From Cylicocyclus nassatus (Eukaryota > Nematoda > Chromadorea > Rhabditida > Strongylidae): a stretch of DNA of 64,000 bases. This document shows, piece by piece, positions 47,821 to 61,230 of this stretch. The DNA is taken from positions 134,501 to 198,500 of the forward strand of contig CATQJL010000113.1 in NCBI GenBank assembly GCA_958299035.1, in the 5' to 3' direction. The first letter of the stretch is position 1, and the number at the start of each line of letters is the position of its first letter. The translations under genes and the position numbers were made by a program. The notes under the pieces were generated by a model. It saw only the letters and a program-made list of their open reading frames with translations, made no database searches and had not been told where the DNA came from.

Positions 47821-50670
47821 TTCGTAGGCCTTCACACTCCTTCGTAAGCCTTGACACTCCTTCGTGAGCCTTGACACTCCTTCGTGAGCCTTGACACTCC
47901 TTCGTGAGCCTTGACACTCCTTCGTGAGCCTTGACACTCCTTCGTAGGCCTTGACACTCCTTCGTGAGCCTTGACACTCCTTCGTAGGCCTTGACACTCC
48001 TTCGTGAGCCTTGACACTCCTTCGTGAGCCTTGACACTCCTTCGTGAGCCTTGACACTCCTTCGTGAGCCTTGACACTCCTTCGTGAGCCTTGACACTTC
48101 TTCGTGAGCCTTGACACTCCTTCGTATGCCTTGACACTCCTTCGTGAGCCTTGACACTCCTTCGTGAGCCTTGACACTCCTTCGTGAGCCTTGACACTCC
48201 TTCGTAGGCCTTGACACTCCTTCGTGAGGCTTGACACTCCTTCGTAGGCCTTGACACTCCTTCGTGAGCCATGACACTCTTTCGTGAGCCTTGACACTCC
48301 TTCGTAGGCCTTGACACTCTTTCGTGAGCCTTGACACTCCTTCGTGAGCCTTGACACCCCTTCGTGAGCCTTGACACTCCTTCGTGAGCCTTGACACTCC
48401 TTCGTGAGCCTTGACACTCCTTCGTGAGCCTTGACACTCCTTCGTAGGCCTTGACACTCCTTCGTGAGCCTTGACACTCCTTCGTGAGCCTTGACACTCC
48501 TTCGTGAGCCTTGACACTCCTTCATAGGCCTTGACACTCCTTCGTGAGCCTTGACACTCCTTCGTAGGCCTTGGCACTCCTTCGTGAGCATTGACACTCC
48601 TTCGTGAGCCTTGACACTCCTTCGTGAGCCTTGACACTCCTTCGTAGGCCTTGACACTCCTTCGTGAGCCTTGACACTCCTTCGTGAGCCTTGACACTCC
48701 TTCGTGAGCCTTGACACTCCTTCGTGAGCCTTGACACTCCTTCGTGAGCCTTGACACTCCTTCGTGAGCCTTGACACCCCTTCGTAAGCCTTGACACTCC
48801 TTCGTGAGCCTTGACACTCCTTCGTAGGCCTTGACACTCCTTCGTGAGCCTTGACACTCCTTCGTGAGCCTTGACACTCCTTCGTGAGCCTTGACACTCC
48901 TTCGTGAGCCTTGACACTCCTTCGTAGGCCTTGACACTCCTTCGTGAGCCTTGACACTCCTTCGTGAGCCCTGACACTCCTTCGTGAGCCTTGACACTTT
49001 TTCGTGAGCCTTGACACTCCTTCGTGAGCCTTGACACCCCTTCGTGAGCCTTGACACTCCTTCGTAGGCCTTCACACTCCTTCGTAAGACTTGACACTCC
49101 TTCGTGAGCCTTGACACTCCTTCGTGAGCCTTGACACTTCTTCGTGAGCCTTGACACTCCTTCGTAGGCCTTGACACTCCTTCGTGAGCCTTGACACTCC
49201 TTCGTGAGCCTTGACACTCCTTCGTGAGCCTTGACACTCCTTCGTAGGCCTTGACACTCCTTCGTGAGGCTTGACACTCCTTCGTAGGCCTTGACACTCC
49301 TTCGTGAGCCATGACACTCTTTCGTGAGCCTTGACACTCCTTCGTAGGCCTTGACACTCTTTCGTGAGCCTTGACACTCCTTCGTGAGCCTTGACACCCC
49401 TTCGTGAGCCTTGACACTCCTTCGTGAGCCTTGACACTCCTTCGTGAGCCTTGACACTCCTTCGTGAGCCTTGACACTCCTTCGTAGGCCTTGACACTCC
49501 TTCGTGAGCCTTGACACTCCTTCGTGAGCCTTGACACTCCTTCGTGAGCCTTGACACTCCTTCATAGGCCTTGACACTCCTTCGTGAGCCTTGACACTCC
49601 TTCGTAGGCCTTGGCACTCCTTCGTGAGCCTTGACACTCCTTCGTGAGCCTTGACACTCCTTCGTGAGCCTTGACACTCCTTCGTAGGCCTTGACACTCC
49701 TTCGTGAGCCTTGACACTCCTTCGTGAGCCTTGACACTCCTTCGTGAGCCTTGACACTCCTTCGTGAGCCTTGACACTCCTTCGTGAGCCTTGACACTCC
49801 TTCGTGAGCCTTGACACCCCTTCGTAAGCCTTGACACTCCTTCGTGAGCCTTGACACTCCTTCGTAGGCCTTGACACTCCTTCGTGAGCCTTGACACTCC
49901 TTCGTGAGCCTTGACACTCCTTCGTGAGCCTTGACACTCCTTCGTGAGCCTTGACACTCCTTCGTAGGCCTTGACACTCCTTCGTGAGCCTTGACACTCC
50001 TTCGTGAGCCCTGACACTCCTTCGTGAGCCTTGACACTTTTTCGTGAGCCTTGACACTCCTTCGTGAGCCTTGACACCCCTTCGTGAGCCTTGACACTCC
50101 TTCGTAGGCCTTCACACTCCTTCGTAAGCCTTGACACTCCTTCGTGAGCCTTGACACTCCTTCGTGAGCCTTGACACTCCTTCGTGAGCCTTGACACTCC
50201 TTCGTGAGCCTTGACACTCCTTCGTAGGCCTTGACACTCCTTCGTGAGCCTTGACACTCCTTCGTAGGCCTTGACACTCCTTCGTGAGCCTTGACACTCC
50301 TTCGTGAGCCTTGACACTCCTTCGTGAGCCTTGACACTCCTTCGTGAGCCTTGACACTCCTTCGTGAGCCTTGACACTTCTTCGTGAGCCTTGACACTCC
50401 TTCGTAGGCCTTGACACTCCTTCGTGAGCCTTGACACTCCTTCGTGAGCCTTGACACTCCTTCGTGAGCCTTGACACTCCTTCGTAGGCCTTGACACTCC
50501 TTCGTGAGGCTTGACACTCCTTCGTAGGCCTTGACACTCCTTCGTGAGCCATGACACTCTTTCGTGAGCCTTGACACTCCTTCGTAGGCCTTGACACTCT
50601 TTCGTGAGCCTTGACACTCCTTCGTGAGCCTTGACACCCCTTCGTGAGCCTTGACACTCCTTCGTGAGCC
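47821..50670. repeat. ~3.2-kb higher-order repeat, copy 2
   Basis: CGTATGCC (48,121), GAGCATTG (48,581) and CGTAAGAC (49,081) appear in the same order as in copy 1. Between 48,581 and 48,781 this copy has 60 bp (three units) less than copy 1 has between 45,341 and 45,601. That is a clean whole-unit copy-number change inside a duplicated block. Confidence 0.82.
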
Positions 50671-51830
50671 TTAACACTCCTTCGTGAGCCTTGACACTCC
50701 TTCGTGAGCCTTGACACTCCTTCGTAGGCCTTGACACTCCTTCGTGAGCCTTGACACTCCTTCGTGAGCCTTGACACTCCTTCGTGAGCCTTGACACTCC
50801 TTCATAGGCCTTGACACTCCTTCGTGAGCCTTGACACTCCTTCGTGAGCCTTGACACTCCTTCGTAGGCCTTGACACTCCTTCGTGAGCCTTGACACTCC
50901 TTCGTGAGCCTTGACACTCCTTCGTGAGCCTTGACGCTCCTTCGTGAGCCTTGACACTCCTTCGTGAGCCTTGACACTCCTTCGTGAGCCTTGACACTCC
51001 TTCGTGAGCCTTGACACTCCTTCGTAGGCCTTGACACTCCTTCGTGAGCCTTGACACTCCTTCGTGAGCCTTGACACTCCTTCGTGAGCCTTGACACTCC
51101 TTCGTGAGCCTTGACACTCCTTCGTAGAAATTGACACTCCTTCGTGAGCCTTGACACTCCTTCGTGAGCCTTGACACTCCTTCGTGAGCCTTGACACTCC
51201 TTCGTGAGCCTTGACACTCCTTCGTAGGCCTTGGCACTCCTTCGTGAGCCTTGACACTCCTTCGTGAGCCTTGACACTCCTTCGTAGGCCTTGACACTCC
51301 TTCGTGAGCCTTGACACTCCTTCGTGAGTCTTGACACTCCTTCGTGAGCCTTGACACTCCTTCGTGAGCCTTGACACTCCTTCGTAGGCCTTGACACTCC
51401 TTCGTGAGCGTTGACACTCCTTCGTGAGCCTTGACACTCCTTCGTGAGCCTTGACACTCCTTCGTGAGCCTTGACACTCCTTCGTAGGCCTTGACACTGT
51501 TTCGTAGGCCTTGACACTCCTTCGTAGGCCTTGACACTCCTTCGTGAGCCTTGACACTCCTTCGTAGGCCTTGACACTCCTTCGTGAGCCTTGACACTCC
51601 TTCGTGAGTCTTGACACTCCTTCGTGAGCCTTGACACTCCTTCGTGAGCCTTGACACTCCTTCGTGAGCCTTGACACTCCTTCGTAGGCCTTGACACTCC
51701 TTCGTGAGCCTTGACACTCCTTCGTGAGCCTTGACACTCCTTCGTAGGCCTTGACACTCCTTCGTGAGCCTTGACACTCCTTCGTGAGCCTTGACACTCC
51801 TTCGTAGGCCTTGGCACTCCTTCGTGAGCC
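50361..51830. repeat. 2,820-bp-spaced block, copy 1
   Basis: ATGACACTCT (50,551), TTAACACT (50,671), CGTAGAAA (51,121) and CACTGTTT (51,491) recur at 53,371, 53,491, 53,941 and 54,311. Copy-specific differences include GAGCG at 51,401 versus GAGCC at 54,221. Confidence 0.8.
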
Positions 51831-53360
51831 TTGACACTCCTTCGTAGGCCTTGACACTCCTTCGTGAGCCTTGACACTCCTTCGTGAGCCTTGACACTCC
51901 TTCGTAGGCCTTGACACTCCTTCGTGAGCCTTGACACTCCTTCGTGAGCCTTGACACTCCTTCGTGAGCCTTGACACTCCTTCGTGAGCCTTGACACTCC
52001 TTCGTAGGCCTTGACACTCCTTCGTGAGGCTTGACACTCCTTCGTAGGCCTTGACACTCCTTCGTGAGCCATGACACTCTTTCGTGAGCCTTGACACTCC
52101 TTCGTAGGCCTTGACACTCTTTCGTGAGCCTTGACACTCCTTCGTGAGCCTTGACACCCCTTCGTGAGCCTTGACACTCCTTCGTAGGCCTTGACACTCC
52201 TTCGTGAGCCTTGACACTCCTTCGTAGGCCTTGACACTCCTTCGTGAGCCTTGACACTCCTTCGTGAGCCTTGACACTCCTTCGTGAGCCTTGACACTCC
52301 TTCGTGAGCCTTGACACTCCTTCGTGAGCCTTGACACTTCTTCGTGAGCCTTGACACTCCTTCGTAGGCCTTGACACTCTTTCGTGAGACTTGACACTCC
52401 TTCGTGAGCCTTGACACTCCTTCGTGAGCCTTGACACTCCTTCGTAGGCCTTGGCACTCCTTCGTGAGCCTTGACACTCCTTCGTGAGCCTTGACACTCC
52501 TTCGTAGGCCTTGACACTCCTTCGTGAGCCTTGACACTCCTTCGTGAGTCTTGACACTCCTTCGTGAGCCTTGACACTCCTTCGTGAGCCTTGACACTCC
52601 TTCGTAGGCCTTGACACTCCTTCGTGAGCCTTGACACTCCTTCGTGAGCCTTGACACTCCTTCGTGAGCCTTGACACTCCTTCGTGAGCCTTGACACTCC
52701 TTCGTAGGCCTTGACACTGTTTCGTAGGCCTTGACACTCCTTCGTAGGCCTTGACACTCCTTCGTGAGCCTTGACACTCCTTCGTAGGCCTTGACACTCC
52801 TTCGTGAGCCTTGACACTCCTTCGTGAGTCTTGACACTCCTTCGTGAGCCTTGACACTCCTTCGTGAGCCTTGACACTCCTTCGTGAGCCTTGACACTCC
52901 TTCGTAGGCCTTGACACTCCTTCGTGAGCCTTGACACTCCTTCGTGAGCCTTGACACTCCTTCGTAGGCCTTGACACTCCTTCGTGAGCCTTGACACTCC
53001 TTCGTGAGCCTTGACACTCCTTCGTAGGCCTTGGCACTCCTTCGTGAGCCTTGACACTCCTTCGTAGGCCTTGACACTCCTTCGTGAGCCTTGACACTCC
53101 TTCGTGAGCCTTGACACTCCTTCGTAGGCCTTGACACTCCTTCGTGAGCCTTGACACTCCTTCGTGAGCCTTGACACTCCTTCGTGAGCCTTGACACTTC
53201 TTCGTGAGCCTTGACACTCCTTCGTAGGCCTTGACACTCCTTCGTGAGCCTTGACACTCCTTCGTGAGCCTTGACACTCCTTCGTGAGCCTTGACACTCC
53301 TTCGTAGGCCTTGACACTCCTTCGTGAGGCTTGACACTCCTTCGTAGGCCTTGACACTCC

Positions 53361-55040
53361 TTCGTGAGCCATGACACTCTTTCGTGAGCCTTGACACTCC
53401 TTCGTAGGCCTTGACACTCTTTCGTGAGCCTTGACACTCCTTCGTGAGCCTTGACACCCCTTCGTGAGCCTTGACACTCCTTCGTGAGCCTTAACACTCC
53501 TTCGTGAGCCTTGACACTCCTTCGTGAGCCTTGACACTCCTTCGTAGGCCTTGACACTCCTTCGTGAGCCTTGACACTCCTTCGTGAGCCTTGACACTCC
53601 TTCGTGAGCCTTGACACTCCTTCATAGGCCTTGACACTCCTTCGTGAGCCTTGACACTCCTTCGTGAGCCTTGACACTCCTTCGTAGGCCTTGACACTCC
53701 TTCGTGAGCCTTGACACTCCTTCGTGAGCCTTGACACTCCTTCGTGAGCCTTGACGCTCCTTCGTGAGCCTTGACACTCCTTCGTGAGCCTTGACACTCC
53801 TTCGTGAGCCTTGACACTCCTTCGTGAGCCTTGACACTCCTTCGTAGGCCTTGACACTCCTTCGTGAGCCTTGACACTCCTTCGTGAGCCTTGACACTCC
53901 TTCGTGAGCCTTGACACTCCTTCGTGAGCCTTGACACTCCTTCGTAGAAATTGACACTCCTTCGTGAGCCTTGACACTCCTTCGTGAGCCTTGACACTCC
54001 TTCGTGAGCCTTGACACTCCTTCGTGAGCCTTGACACTCCTTCGTAGGCCTTGGCACTCCTTCGTGAGCCTTGACACTCCTTCGTGAGCCTTGACACTCC
54101 TTCGTAGGCCTTGACACTCCTTCGTGAGCCTTGACACTCCTTCGTGAGTCTTGACACTCCTTCGTGAGCCTTGACACTCCTTCTTGAGCCTTGACACTCC
54201 TTCGTAGGCCTTGACACTCCTTCGTGAGCCTTGACACTCCTTCGTGAGCCTTGACACTCCTTCGTGAGCCTTGACACTCCTTCGTGAGCCTTGACACTCC
54301 TTCGTAGGCCTTGACACTGTTTCGTAGGCCTTGACACTCCTTCGTAGGCCTTGACACTCCTTCGTGAGCCTTGACACTCCTTCGTAGGCCTTGACACTCC
54401 TTCGTGAGCCTTGACACTCCTTCGTGAGTCTTGACACTCCTTCGTGAGCCTTGACACTCCTTCGTGAGCCTTGACACTCCTTCGTGAGCCTTGACACTCC
54501 TTCGTAGGCCTTGACACTCCTTCGTGAGCCTTGACACTCCTTCGTGAGCCTTGACACTCCTTCGTAGGCCTTGACACTCCTTCGTGAGCCTTGACACTCC
54601 TTCGTGAGCCTTGACACTCCTTCGTAGGCCTTGGCACTCCTTCGTGAGCCTTGACACCCCTTCGTGAGCCTTGACACTCCTTCGTGAGCCTTGACACTCC
54701 TTCGTAGGCCTTGGCACTCCTTCGTGAGCCTTGACACTCCTTCGTGAGCCTTGACACTCCTTCGTGAGCCTTGACACTCCTTCGTAGGCCTTGACACTCC
54801 TTCGTGAGCCTTGACACTCCTTCGTGAGCCTTGACGCTCCTTCGTGAGCGTTGACACTCCTTCGTGAGCCTTGACACTCCTTCGTGAGCCTTGACACTCC
54901 TTCATAGGCCTTGACACTCCTTCGTGAGCCTTGACACTCCTTCGTGAGTCTTGACACTCCTTCGTGAGCCTTGACACTCCTTCGTGAGCCTTGACACTCC
55001 TTCGTGAGCCTTGACACCCCTTCGTGAGCCTTGACACTCC
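53361..55040. repeat. 1,680-bp higher-order repeat, copy 1
   Basis: This block starts at the ATGACACTCT unit at 53,371. It carries TTAACACT (53,491), CGTAGAAA (53,941), CACTGTTT (54,311), a GACGCTCC/GAGCGTTG pair near 54,831 and CATAGGCC (54,901). The adjoining block repeats all of them at +1,680. It overlaps the 2,820-bp family, so this segment has been copied at least twice. Confidence 0.84.
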
Positions 55041-56720
55041 TTCGTGAGCCATGACACTCTTTCGTGAGCCTTGACACTCCTTCGTAGGCCTTGACACTCT
55101 TTCGTGAGCCTTGACACTCCTTCGTGAGCCTTGACACCCCTTCGTGAGCCTTGACACTCCTTCGTGAGCCTTAACACTCCTTCGTGAGCCTTGACACTCC
55201 TTCGTGAGCCTTGACACTCCTTCGTAGGCCTTGACACTCCTTCGTGAGCCTTGACACTCCTTCGTGAGCCTTGACACTCCTTCGTGAGCCTTGACACTCC
55301 TTCATAGGCCTTGACACTCCTTCGTGAGCCTTGACACTCCTTCGTGAGCCTTGACACTCCTTCGTAGGCCTTGACACTCCTTCGTGAGCCTTGACACTCC
55401 TTCGTGAGCCTTGACACTCCTTCGTGAGCCTTGACGCTCCTTCGTGAGCCTTGACACTCCTTCGTGAGCCTTGACACTCCTTCGTGAGCCTTGACACTCC
55501 TTCGTGAGCCTTGACACTCCTTCGTAGGCCTTGACACTCCTTCGTGAGCCTTGACACTCCTTCGTGAGCCTTGACACTCCTTCGTGAGCCTTGACACTCC
55601 TTCGTGAGCCTTGACACTCCTTCGTAGAAATTGACACTCCTTCGTGAGCCTTGACACTCCTTCGTGAGCCTTGACACTCCTTCGTGAGCCTTGACACTCC
55701 TTCGTGAGCCTTGACACTCCTTCGTAGGCCTTGGCACTCCTTCGTGAGCCTTGACACTCCTTCGTGAGCCTTGACACTCCTTCGTAGGCCTTGACACTCC
55801 TTCGTGAGCCTTGACACTCCTTCGTGAGTCTTGACACTCCTTCGTGAGCCTTGACACTCCTTCGTGAGCCTTGACACTCCTTCGTAGGCCTTGACACTCC
55901 TTCGTGAGCCTTGACACTCCTTCGTGAGCCTTGACACTCCTTCGTGAGCCTTGACACTCCTTCGTGAGCCTTGACACTCCTTCGTAGGCCTTGACACTGT
56001 TTCGTAGGCCTTGACACTCCTTCGTAGGCCTTGACACTCCTTCGTGAGCCTTGACACTCCTTCGTAGGCCTTGACACTCCTTCGTGAGCCTTGACACTCC
56101 TTCGTGAGTCTTGACACTCCTTCGTGAGCCTTGACACTCCTTCGTGAGCCTTGACACTCCTTCGTGAGCCTTGACACTCCTTCGTAGGCCTTGACACTCC
56201 TTCGTGAGCCTTGACACTCCTTCGTGAGCCTTGACACTCCTTCGTAGGCCTTGACACTCCTTCGTGAGCCTTGACACTCCTTCGTGAGCCTTGACACTCC
56301 TTCGTAGGCCTTGGCACTCCTTCGTGAGCCTTGACACCCCTTCGTGAGCCTTGACACTCCTTCGTGAGCCTTGACACTCCTTCGTAGGCCTTGGCACTCC
56401 TTCGTGAGCCTTGACACTCCTTCGTGAGCCTTGACACTCCTTCGTGAGCCTTGACACTCCTTCGTAGGCCTTGACACTCCTTCGTGAGCCTTGACACTCC
56501 TTCGTGAGCCTTGACGCTCCTTCGTGAGCGTTGACACTCCTTCGTGAGCCTTGACACTCCTTCCTGAGCCTTGACACTCCTTCATAGGCCTTGACACTCC
56601 TTCGTGAGCCTTGACACTCCTTCGTGAGTCTTGACACTCCTTCGTGAGCCTTGACACTCCTTCGTGAGCCTTGACACTCCTTCGTGAGCCTTGACACCCC
56701 TTCGTGAGCCTTGACACTCC
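55041..56720. repeat. 1,680-bp higher-order repeat, copy 2
   Basis: This block lies directly beside copy 1. Differences seen are TTCGTGAGCC at 55,861 versus TTCTTGAGCC at 54,181, and TTCCTGAGCC at 56,561 versus TTCGTGAGCC at 54,881. After it the array continues at offset 1,560 from 55,161, with TTAACACT at 56,731 and CGTAGAAA at 57,181. Confidence 0.84.
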
Positions 56721-56860
56721 TTCGTGAGCCTTAACACTCCTTCGTGAGCCTTGACACTCCTTCGTGAGCCTTGACACTCCTTCGTAGGCCTTGACACTCC
56801 TTCGTGAGCCTTGACACTCCTTCGTGAGCCTTGACACTCCTTCGTGAGCCTTGACACTCC

Positions 56861-59800
56861 TTCATAGGCCTTGACACTCCTTCGTGAGCCTTGACACTCC
56901 TTCGTGAGCCTTGACACTCCTTCGTAGGCCTTGACACTCCTTCGTGAGCCTTGACACTCCTTCGTGAGCCTTGACACTCCTTCGTGAGCCTTGACGCTCC
57001 TTCGTGAGCCTTGACACTCCTTCGTGAGCCTTGACACTCCTTCGTGAGCCTTGACACTCCTTCGTGAGCCTTGACACTCCTTCGTAGGCCTTGACACTCC
57101 TTCGTGAGCCTTGACACTCCTTCGTGAGCCTTGACACTCCTTCGTGAGCCTTGACACTCCTTCGTGAGCCTTGACACTCCTTCGTAGAAATTGACACTCC
57201 TTCGTGAGCCTTGACACTCCTTCGTGAGCCTTGACACTCCTTCGTGAGCCTTGACACTCCTTCGTGAGCCTTGACACTCCTTCGTAGGCCTTGGCACTCC
57301 TTCGTGAGCCTTGACACTCCTTCGTGAGCCTTGACACTCCTTCGTAGGCCTTGACACTCCTTCGTGAGCCTTGACACTCCTTCGTGAGTCTTGACACTCC
57401 TTCGTGAGCCTTGACACTCCTTCGTGAGCCTTGACACTCCTTCGTAGGCCTTGACACTCCTTCGTGAGCCTTGACACTCCTTCGTGAGCCTTGACACTCC
57501 TTCGTGAGCCTTGACACTCCTTCGTGAGCCTTGACACTCCTTCGTAGGCCTTGACACTGTTTCGTAGGCCTTGACACTCCTTCGTGAGCCTTGACACTCC
57601 TTCGTGAGCCTTGACACTCCTTCGTGAGCCTTGACACTCCTTCATAGGCCTTGACACTCCTTCGTGAGCCTTGACACTCCTTCGTGAGCCTTGACACTCC
57701 TTCGTAGGCCTTGACACTCCTTCGTGAGCCTTGACACTCCTTCGTGAGCCTTGACACTCCTTCGTGAGCCTTGACGCTCCTTCGTGAGCCTTGACACTCC
57801 TTCGTGAGCCTTGACACTCCTTCGTGAGCCTTGACACTCCTTCGTGAGCCTTGACACTCCTTCGTAGGCCTTGACACTCCTTCGTGAGCCTTGACACTCC
57901 TTCGTGAGCCTTGACACTCCTTCGTGAGCCTTGACACTCCTTCGTGAGCCTTGACACTCCTTCGTAGAAATTGACACTCCTTCGTGAGCCTTGACACTCC
58001 TTCGTGAGCCTTGACACTCCTTCGTGAGCCTTGACACTCCTTCGTAGGCCTTGGCACTCCTTCGTGAGCCTTGACACCCCTTCGTGAGCCTTGACACTCC
58101 TTCGTGAGCCTTGACACTCCTTCGTAGGCCTTGGCACTCCTTCGTGAGCCTTGACACTCCTTCGTGAGCCTTGACACTCCTTCGTGAGCCTTGACACTCC
58201 TTCGTAGGCCTTGACACTCCTTCGTGAGCCTTGACACTCCTTCGTGAGCCTTGACGCTCCTTCGTGAGCGTTGACACTCCTTCGTGAGCCTTGACACTCC
58301 TTCGTGAGCCTTGACACTCCTTCATAGGCCTTGACACTCCTTCGTGAGCCTTGACACTCCTTCGTGAGTCTTGACACTCCTTCGTGAGCCTTGACACTCC
58401 TTCGTGAGCCTTGACACTCCTTCGTGAGCCTTGACACCCCTTCGTGAGCCTTGACACTCCTTCGTGAGCCTTGACACTCCTTCGTGAGCCTTGACACTCC
58501 TTCATAGGCCTTGACACTCCTTCGTGAGCCTTGACACTCCTTCGTGAGCCTTGACACTCCTTCGTAGGCCTTGACACTCCTTCGTGAGCCTTGACACTCC
58601 TTCGTGAGCCTTGACACTCCTTCGTGAGCCTTGACGCTCCTTCGTGAGCCTTGACACTCCTTCGTGAGCCTTGACACTCCTTCGTGAGCCTTGACACTCC
58701 TTCGTGAGCCTTGACACTCCTTCGTAGGCCTTGACACTCCTTCGTGAGCCTTGACACTCCTTCGTGAGCCTTGACACTCCTTCGTGAGCCTTGACACTCC
58801 TTCGTGAGCCTTGACACTCCTTCGTAGAAATTGACACTCCTTCGTGAGCCTTGACACTCCTTCGTGAGCCTTGACACTCCTTCGTGAGCCTTGACACTCC
58901 TTCGTGAGCCTTGACACTCCTTCGTAGGCCTTGGCACTCCTTCGTGAGCCTTGACACTCCTTCGTGAGCCTTGACACTCCTTCGTAGGCCTTGACACTCC
59001 TTCGTGAGCCTTGACACTCCTTCGTGAGTCTTGACACTCCTTCGTGAGCCTTGACACTCCTTCGTGAGCCTTGACACTCCTTCGTAGGCCTTGACACTCC
59101 TTCGTGAGCCTTGACACTCCTTCGTGAGCCTTGACACTCCTTCGTGAGCCTTGACACTCCTTCGTGAGCCTTGGCACTCCTTCGTAGGCCTTGACACTGT
59201 TTCGTAGGCCTTGACACTCCTTCGTGAGCCTTGACACTCCTTCGTGAGCCTTGACACTCCTTCGTGAGCCTTGACACTCCTTCATAGGCCTTGACACTCC
59301 TTCGTGAGCCTTGACACTCCTTCGTGAGCCTTGACACTCCTTCGTAGGCCTTGACACTCCTTCGTGAGCCTTGACACTCCTTCGTGAGCCTTGACACTCC
59401 TTCGTGAGCCTTGACGCTCCTTCGTGAGCCTTGACACTCCTTCGTGAGCCTTGACACTCCTTCGTGAGCCTTGACACTCCTTCGTGAGCCTTGACACTCC
59501 TTCGTAGGCCTTGACACTCCTTCGTGAGCCTTGACACTCCTTCGTGAGCCTTGACACTCCTTCGTGAGCCTTGACACTCCTTCGTGAGCCTTGACACTCC
59601 TTCGTAGAAATTGACACTCCTTCGTGAGCCTTGACACTCCTTCGTGAGCCTTGACACTCCTTCGTGAGCCTTGACACTCCTTCGTGAGCCTTGACACTCC
59701 TTCGTGAGCCTTGACACTCCTTCGTGAGCCTTGACACTCCTTCGTGAGCCTTGACACTCCTTCGTAGGCCTTGACACTCCTTCGTGAGCCTTGACACTCC

Positions 59801-60060
59801 TTCGTGAGTCTTGACACTCCTTCGTGAGCCTTGACACTCCTTCGTGAGCCTTGACACTCCTTCGTAGGCCTTGACACTCCTTCGTGAGCCTTGACACTCC
59901 TTCGTGAGCCTTGACACTCCTTCGTGAGCCTTGACACTCCTTCGTGAGCCTTGACACTCCTTCGTAGGCCTTGACACTGTTTCGTAGGCCTTGACACTCC
60001 TTCGTAGGCCTTGACACTCCTTCGTGAGCCTTGACACTCCTTCGTAGGCCTTGACACTCC
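56861..60060. repeat. Four copies of a ~780-bp (39-unit) block
   Basis: Copies begin at CATAGGCC units at 56,861, 57,641, 58,501 and 59,281 (spacings 780, 860, 780). Each carries a GACGCTCC unit and CGTAGAAA (57,181, 57,961, 58,821, 59,601). Three of them end with CACTGTTT (57,551, 59,191, 59,971). In the second copy that end is replaced by a different 860-bp arrangement. Confidence 0.82.
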
Positions 60061-61230
60061 TTCGTGAGCCTTGACACTCCTTCGTGAGTCTTGACACTCC
60101 TTCGTGAGCCTTGACACTCCTTCGTGAGCCTTGACACTCCTTCGTGAGCCTTGACACTCCTTCGTAGGCCTTGACACTCCTTCGTGAGCCTTGACACTCC
60201 TTCGTGAGCCTTGACACTCCTTCGTAGGCCTTGACACTCCTTCGTGAGCCTTGACACTCCTTCGTGAGCCTTGACACTCCTTCGTAGGCCTTGGCACTCC
60301 TTCGTGAGCCTTGACACCCCTTCGTGAGCCTTGACACTCCTTCGTGAGCCTTGACACTCCTTCGTAGGCCTTGGCACTCCTTCGTGAGCCTTGACACTCC
60401 TTCGTGAGCCTTGACACTCCTTCGTGAGCATTGACACTCCTTCGTAGGCCTTGACACTCCTTCGTGAGCCTTGACACTCCTTCGTGAGCCTTGACGCTCC
60501 TTCGTGAGCGTTGACACTCCTTCGTGAGCCTTGACACTCCTTCGTGAGTCTTGACACTCCTTCGTGAGCCTTGACACTCCTTCGTGAGCCTTGACACTCC
60601 TTCGTGAGCCTTGACACTCCTTCGTAGGCCTTGACACTCCTTCGTGAGCCTTGACACTCCTTCGTGAGCCTTGACACTCCTTCGTGAGCCTTGACACTCC
60701 TTCGTAGGAATTGACACTCCTTCGTGAGCCTTGACACTCCTTCGTGAGCCTTGACACTCCTTCGTGAGCCTTGACACTCCTTCGTGAGCCTTGACACTCC
60801 TTCGTAGGCCTTGGCACTCCTTCGTGAGCCTTGACACTCCTTCGTGAGTCTTGACACTCCTTCGTGAGCCTTGACACTCCTTCGTGAGCCTTGACACTCC
60901 TTCGTAGGCCTTGACACTCCTTCGTGAGCCTTGACACTCCTTCGTGAGCCTTGACACTCCTTCGTGAGCCTTGACACTCCTTCGTGAGCCTTGACACTCC
61001 TTCGTAGGCCTTGGCACTCCTTCGTGAGCCTTGACACTCCTTCGTGAGCCTTGACACCCCTTCGTGAGCTTTGACACTCCTTCGTGAGCCTTGACACTCC
61101 TTCGTAGGCCTTGACACTCCTTCGTGAGCCTTGACACTCCTTCGTGAGCCTTGACACTCCTTCGTAGGCCTTGACACTCCTTCGTGAGCCTTGACACTCC
61201 TTCGTGAGCCTTGACACTCCTTCGTAGGCC

